Assembly: GCF_051020975.1 (NCBI RefSeq)
Contig: NC_135041.1
Span: 13,714,256 to 13,778,255 of the forward strand
Source: Osmia lignaria lignaria
Taxonomy: Eukaryota; Arthropoda; Insecta; Hymenoptera; Megachilidae
Direction of reading: 5' to 3'
DNA length: 64,000 nt
Position numbers and translations under genes: made by a program. The notes under the pieces are model-generated. The model had not been told where the DNA came from. It saw nothing but the letters and a program-made list of their open reading frames with translations, and searched no databases. This document shows positions 63,501-64,000 of this stretch, piece by piece. The number at the start of each line of letters is the position of its first letter. The first letter of the stretch is position 1.

Positions 63501-63803
63501 TGGTCGTCATCGTTGTCGTCGTCGTCATCGTCGGTGTCGGTGTCGGCGTCGTCGTCGTTGTTGTCGTCGTTATCATCGATGTTGTCGTCGTCGTCACCGC
63601 AGATGTCGCGGTTGGTTTTGACTCGGAACTAATCAAACTGGGTAGATTTGATTTTTGATCGATCTTCTCCGAACTCGACTTTTCGGAAACTGATGGACTA
63701 GATGCTTTCGAGGAGAGACTGTCGTTTTTCTCTTCCGACTCCTCCGTCTTTGAAGTATCCTTTTTAGTTTCGTTTGCATTTGCCAAACTTTCCACATTTT
63801 TCC
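24599..63803 (-). CDS. SNF4Agamma: AMP-activated protein kinase gamma subunit, long isoforms (5' end outside window)
   Basis: Nucleotide-sensing subunit of the AMPK heterotrimer in cytoplasm and nucleus; AMP/ADP/ATP binding at its CBS motifs controls the alpha kinase. Exons, 5' to 3': 63127-63803, then 63025-63091 or 56877-56970, 56428-56768, 56073-56291, 52011-52050, 42601-43377, 39590-39723, 33537-33585, 28399-28536, 26151-26288, 25909-26061, 25650-25828, 25371-25574, 25141-25287, 24961-25054 and 24599-24885. All junctions keep frame, giving at least 1,214 aa. The first exon enters at phase 1, so an upstream exon lies outside the window. N-terminal exons are Ser/Thr/His-rich and probably disordered. 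The C-terminal 95 codons are Ser/Glu-rich and end REVTVSGGE; such a tail is absent from vertebrate gamma subunits. Long and short isoforms from one locus are known for Drosophila SNF4A-gamma and human PRKAG2. Confidence 0.92.
24961..26288 (-). CDS. SNF4Agamma: Conserved AMPK gamma core: four CBS motifs in six exons
   Basis: These exons carry the part shared by all isoforms. CBS1: FHKCYDLIPTSAKLVVFDT, KKAFFALVYN, GVRAAPLWDS and MLTITDFI, with the Arg and Asp matching human gamma1 R70 and D90. CBS2: LVSISPDASLYEAIKTLIQN, RIHRLPVIDP and ILTHKRIL, with His and Arg matching H151/R152; the Asp is replaced by Arg, as in the naturally empty site 2. CBS3: LKKFVERRVSALPIID and YSKFDVI, matching R224 and D245. 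CBS4: VRAEVHRLVVVDDDDKVIGI and SLSDLL, matching H298/R299 and D317. All key nucleotide ligands are kept, so a functional sensor is expected. Confidence 0.95.
26151..26343 (-). CDS. SNF4Agamma: Short-isoform first exon of AMPK gamma
   Basis: The first CBS exon extends upstream of its internal acceptor (CTTTCAG at 26,289-26,295) in open frame to an ATG at 26,343, reading MLRRNQKALLYCELFGLSEE before DESQIFVKFFKFHKCYD. A transcript starting here yields 418 aa, or 359 aa with the alternative last exon. Long isoforms instead enter at 26,288 after an upstream exon ending ...SWILKK. So this exon has two uses: start exon and internal exon. Confidence 0.65.
26344..28398 (-). other. AMPK gamma intron; likely promoter of the short isoform
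   Basis: No coding exon was recognised. The 3' part should hold the promoter and 5' UTR of the 26,343 start. A GAC-type triplet repeat lies at 27,523-27,550. Confidence 0.5.
27523..27550. repeat. Triplet repeat (ACG)n
   Basis: About nine ACG/GAC units with one ATG interruption, in an AMPK gamma intron. It is not in a supported coding frame. Confidence 0.8.
28399..28536 (-). CDS. SNF4Agamma: AMPK gamma internal exon just before the CBS core
   Basis: The exon encodes GVATLRQVSTAWWSQDDDP, then IYSRDLIKEFEVENPPLEDE and LSWILKK, phase 1 in and phase 1 out. The acceptor is AAAG at 28,537; a second phase-equivalent TAG lies 6 nt further in, so the first residues are uncertain. The frame is also open back to an ATG at 28,570 (MLALHYYSNCK), which could serve as yet another start. 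Its donor (AAAG/GTACTT) gives the K-E-E-D junction with the CBS exon. Confidence 0.75.
28537..30493 (-). other. AMPK gamma intron
   Basis: AT-rich noncoding sequence. No exon, repeat or RNA gene was recognised. Confidence 0.5.
30494..30791 (-). CDS. SNF4Agamma: Alternative first coding exon of AMPK gamma (MSDRILRKL form)
   Basis: The ATG at 30,791 sits in an AAAATG context. The exon reads MSDRILRKLFSWQEAWISCR, then an Asp/Arg-rich stretch (HDDDDDRRRGGG), and ends ...DFELS with donor TCAG/GTGAAA at 30,494, phase 1. It joins in frame to exon 28399-28536 and gives a 545-aa protein. Open frame continues past the donor, so an alternative donor 16 nt downstream (TTCG/GTGAAA) is possible. The N-terminus is basic and amphipathic; no known domain was recognised. 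Confidence 0.6.
30792..33536 (-). other. AMPK gamma intron with presumed promoter of the 30,791 start
   Basis: Noncoding. The first few hundred bases upstream of 30,791 should hold a promoter. Elsewhere only short simple repeats (TATG units near 31,880) were seen. Confidence 0.5.
33537..33585 (-). CDS. SNF4Agamma: AMPK gamma 49-nt exon
   Basis: A TTTTTTTCAG acceptor is followed by LPVVDPFLEKVSLSDL and the strong donor CTCG/GTGAGT. Only phase 0 in is open; the exit phase is 1. It fits both the exon ending RDSRG (39,590) and the alternative start exon ending at 33,813. Confidence 0.8.
33813..33983 (-). CDS. SNF4Agamma: Alternative first coding exon of AMPK gamma (MVFRRQTSEPTG form)
   Basis: The ATG at 33,983 has a good AAAATGG context. 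The exon reads MVFRRQTSEPTGSVTKGP, a Ser-rich run, SSWYTKITTNVKKRQPFSP and KSLLKKAL, then donor TTG/GTACTT, phase 0. It joins in frame to the 49-nt exon only about 230 bp away and gives 519 aa. The frame is open further upstream but without an ATG. The N-terminus is Arg/Lys/Ser-rich with possible phosphorylation sites (RRQTS). Confidence 0.6.
33984..39589 (-). other. AMPK gamma intron
   Basis: No coding exon was supported. It contains a purine/pyrimidine tract near 34,900, a CpG-rich patch at 37,190-37,450 with a 12-bp palindrome at 37,417-37,428, and a CTG run at 38,897-38,912. The CpG-rich patch might be another promoter, but no donor-bearing exon was convincing. Confidence 0.5.
37417..37428. 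repeat. GCGTCGCGACGC perfect palindrome
   Basis: Perfect 12-bp palindrome in a CpG-rich island within AT-rich intron. The identical palindrome occurs at 46,979-46,990. Confidence 0.7.
39590..39723 (-). CDS. SNF4Agamma: AMPK gamma exon ALRRSSLDPGARRFSLGTP
   Basis: An ATTACAG acceptor is followed by ALRRSSLDPGARRFSLGTP, AIPHRASDAYLDPVH and AAILFRDSRG, then donor GGG/GTGAGT. Phase is 1 in and 0 out. It contains two basic-Ser motifs (RRSS, RRFS) resembling basophilic kinase sites. Confidence 0.85.
39724..42600 (-). other. AMPK gamma intron
   Basis: Noncoding, AT-rich. Nothing beyond short low-complexity tracts was recognised. Confidence 0.5.
42601..43377 (-). CDS. SNF4Agamma: AMPK gamma large His/Ser-rich exon
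   Basis: A 777-nt exon, phase 1 in and out, so it is skippable in frame. It begins APLDTCESRDAYDLKN and includes a Ser/Tyr/Gly run (STYSYGSSTSYGSSHGS) and a His-rich block (runs HHHHH and HHHQHHHH). It ends in a more ordered, likely conserved part: YSIQEMIRHFGRRLGHIRRQ, FRNRSQSLDGGARHPSLRD and TTYRIYESILRQ. Low-complexity His/Gln/Ser runs suggest disorder. The open frame continues past the donor CAAG/GTAACA but drops into AT-rich intron. Confidence 0.85.
46979..46990. repeat. GCGTCGCGACGC perfect palindrome, second copy
   Basis: Same 12-bp palindrome as at 37,417, extended here by a further GTCGC on the right. It lies in CpG-rich sequence inside an AMPK gamma intron. Confidence 0.7.
48660..48758. 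mobile_element. 99-bp TTAA-bounded inverted-repeat element
   Basis: The left end reads TTAACACGTTCG. The right end, reverse-complemented, reads TTAACACGTTTG; 11 of 12 bases match and both include outer TTAA. An internal TTAACCCTTTCGC at 48,691 resembles the ends of the other TTAA elements, suggesting nesting or a composite. It is noncoding. Confidence 0.55.
49280..49323. repeat. Triplet repeat (ACT)n
   Basis: ACT/CTA units with a few substitutions, intronic, not in a supported coding frame. Confidence 0.8.
49460..49473. repeat. Short (TTAGG)n telomere-type tract
   Basis: TTAGGTTAGGTTAG: two perfect units and part of a third. Confidence 0.75.
49998..50100 (-). other. Probable noncoding first exon of an AMPK gamma transcript
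   Basis: A strong donor (CAGTTG/GTAAGTG) lies at 49,998. The upstream side becomes CpG-rich (50,030-50,100 and again 50,450-50,900), which suggests a promoter. ATGs in it lead to quick stops, so the exon is probably untranslated. The stated right end is arbitrary; the transcription start is not visible. Confidence 0.4.
50141..50177. repeat. Triplet repeat (CAC)n
   Basis: ACC/CAC units, about 12 copies with one CAT variant, close to the presumed promoter of the 49,998 exon. Confidence 0.8.
50450..50900 (-). promoter_or_regulatory. CpG-rich candidate promoter
   Basis: CpG density is clearly higher than in neighbouring introns. The stretch contains TGACGTGACGT, a CRE-like motif, near 50,740. 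It lies upstream of the noncoding exon ending at 49,998. Promoter function is an inference. Confidence 0.35.
50901..52010 (-). other. AMPK gamma intron
   Basis: Mostly AT-rich noncoding sequence. An imperfect direct repeat of TCTACACTC units lies at 51,075-51,100. No exon was recognised. Confidence 0.5.
52011..52050 (-). CDS. SNF4Agamma: AMPK gamma 40-nt microexon
   Basis: A GTTATAG acceptor is followed by RTAAQHQAQIAAQ and one base, then donor G/GTAAGC. It enters at phase 0 and leaves at phase 1. It bridges exon 56073-56291 (phase 0 out) and exon 42601-43377 (phase 1 in) exactly. The 52,182-52,284 start exon must skip it. Confidence 0.8.
52182..52284 (-). CDS. SNF4Agamma: Alternative first coding exon of AMPK gamma (MSSYFRWIKGG form)
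   Basis: The ATG at 52,284 has a CAACATG context, which is favourable in insects. The exon reads MSSYFRWIKGGKKDDYFGAK then PRSRSLDSKSLEAS, with donor TCCG/GTATAC, phase 1. It splices in frame to exon 42601-43377, skipping the microexon only 130 bp away, and predicts 800 aa. The N-terminus has a basic, aromatic start and an RSRS-type motif. Confidence 0.7.
52285..56072 (-). other. AMPK gamma intron
   Basis: Noncoding. The promoter for the 52,284 start should lie at the left end. A GA dinucleotide run is at about 53,768-53,782 and a CpG-richer patch at 54,720-54,910. No further exon was supported. Confidence 0.5.
56073..56291 (-). CDS. SNF4Agamma: AMPK gamma exon HSLHRGSHGSSSTDVHTD
   Basis: A TTTGCAG acceptor and GCG/GTAAGT donor flank 73 whole codons (phase 0 to 0). 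The exon starts HSLHRGSHGSSSTDVHTD, is rich in His/Asp/Lys/Ser, and ends NPVSKVMDLIRHRSHSALSS then DDKRKA. It can be skipped without a frameshift. Confidence 0.85.
56428..56768 (-). CDS. SNF4Agamma: AMPK gamma Ser-rich exon
   Basis: A TAACAG acceptor and ACAG/GTAAGT donor, phase 1 in and 0 out. It has a long Ser/Arg-rich stretch (SSSSSSSKGGRK, RSGSTSRSNSRSNS) followed by PALFDAFRPRSKSDASKRKP and SIIANMKSAVQ, which looks more constrained. Several basic-Ser motifs are candidate kinase or 14-3-3 sites; this is inferred from sequence only. Confidence 0.85.
56877..56970 (-). CDS. SNF4Agamma: AMPK gamma alternative exon ELGSQPLPTIVTED
   Basis: A TTGACAG acceptor precedes ELGSQPLPTIVTEDADNSN and HASQDQGHRPRA plus one base, with a weaker donor G/GTCAGA. 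Phase is 0 in and 1 out, identical to exon 63025-63091. Including both would break the frame, so the two must be alternatives. It is probably used with the 59,733 start exon. Confidence 0.7.
56971..59646 (-). other. AMPK gamma intron
   Basis: Noncoding AT-rich sequence with a (CCTAA)2 tract at 59,500-59,512. No exon was recognised. Confidence 0.5.
59647..59733 (-). CDS. SNF4Agamma: Alternative first coding exon of AMPK gamma (MSTVSLGRLRKYSL form)
   Basis: The ATG at 59,733 opens MSTVSLGRLRKYSLVPYLD then RCPEYHGTYK, 29 whole codons, with donor AAG/GTACTA (phase 0). It joins in frame to exon 56877-56970 and predicts 1,026 aa. The sequence is protein-like. The donor is not optimal beyond GTA. 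Confidence 0.65.
59734..63024 (-). other. AMPK gamma intron; presumed promoter of the 59,733 start at its left end
   Basis: No coding exon was supported. AAGATGGCGGCC at about 60,992 matches a YY1-type site, and AGATGGCG recurs inverted about 25 bp on (61,023-61,030). Short open frames have no similarity that I recognise. Confidence 0.5.
63025..63091 (-). CDS. SNF4Agamma: AMPK gamma alternative exon LIKNARRELAEFF
   Basis: A TTTTTATCTAG acceptor precedes LIKNARRELAEFF and QDQMQTKLE plus one base, then donor AAG/GTATTC. Phase is 0 in and 1 out. It follows exon 63127-63803 after only 35 bp, an unusually short intron, and continues its helical, basic reading (VDFVQERKRK-LIKNARREL). It then joins exon 56428-56768 directly. 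Confidence 0.65.
63127..63803 (-). CDS. SNF4Agamma: AMPK gamma Thr-rich exon (first in window)
   Basis: A TTCCAG acceptor at phase 1 is followed by KNVESLANANETKKDTSKTE, a Ser-rich stretch, and a roughly 70-residue Thr-dominated tract (about 63,415-63,610) with short Pro and Met interruptions. Then come TKPPLRRRHTTGPGMTFPAT, SMTFSRTSPLPSPHLDKRFF, DSSLIEMKSQASSSSTLDYD and VWIRRVDFVQERKRK. The donor is AAAG/GTAAGG. The incoming phase shows that at least one more 5' exon lies outside the window. The repeat codons vary (ACG, ACC, ACA, ACT), which argues for an old protein tract rather than a fresh triplet expansion. Confidence 0.85.
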
Positions 63804-64000
63804 CTGGAACAAACAGAGCAATGGAATGATCAGATGAGAACGTCCGCTTTCTTTCTTACAAAGAGACCATTATTCGGTGCGGGTACACTTTTAACGCTAG
63901 ATTCTCAAGGTTTGCAGTTATAAAGGATTCTCTGTTATGTACTCGTCGCGTCAGATCGATTTTCTACGATTATGTACCAGATTGCAAAAGTACTCGTATC
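63804..64000 (-). other. AMPK gamma intron running off the window
   Basis: No exon was recognised in the last 200 bases. Confidence 0.5.

Noticed and set aside
63326..63658. Plus-strand Val-rich open frame
   Set aside because: It is the complement of the Thr-rich AMPK gamma tract; the GTN repeats are a direct by-product.

Overview
This is an AT-rich animal nuclear window with many short coding exons, GT-AG introns and long noncoding stretches. The protein families, short (TTAGG)n tracts and frequent intronic CpG suggest an insect, most likely a hymenopteran such as a bee. That placement is inference; no species can be named from the sequence alone. No tRNA, rRNA, CRISPR array or viral gene was seen.

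Layout. (1) Positions 1-5,080 are almost entirely noncoding; a possible last exon of an unknown plus-strand gene sits at 11-43. (2) 5,450-13,871, minus strand: CPSF6 (CFIm68), 11 coding exons, 779 aa. (3) About 14,521-17,970, plus strand: Nap1, a histone chaperone of 389 aa ending in a CKQQ box, divergent from CPSF6. (4) 19,193-21,512, plus strand: WDR74/Nsa1, a 60S ribosome-assembly WD40 protein of 421 aa. (5) 23,902-63,803 and beyond the window, minus strand: the AMP-activated protein kinase gamma subunit (SNF4A-gamma/PRKAG). It is a 40 kb locus with four CBS motifs near its 3' end and long, poorly conserved Ser/Thr/His-rich N-terminal exons upstream.

The first three genes were rebuilt exon by exon; all exon phases join and all give lengths normal for, or in CPSF6 somewhat above, their families. 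The AMPK gamma locus is the most interesting part. At least five alternative ATG-bearing first exons (59,733; 52,284; 33,983; 30,791; 26,343), one probable noncoding first exon (49,998) and an incoming upstream exon all splice in phase into the same downstream chain. This predicts proteins of about 418, 519, 545, 800, 1,026 and at least 1,214 aa. Two exons (63,025-63,091 and 56,877-56,970) are phase-equivalent and cannot both be included. A second 3'-terminal exon (23,902-24,011) would replace the C-terminus.

Mobile DNA is modest: several short elements with TTAA-bounded inverted ends (best at 5,692-5,884 and 48,660-48,758) and two palindromic insertions in WDR74 introns. The genes have housekeeping roles (mRNA 3' processing, chromatin assembly, ribosome assembly, energy sensing) and there is no sign that they form a single pathway. 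I did not find a convincing wholly new system. The novel content is the isoform architecture and the small elements.
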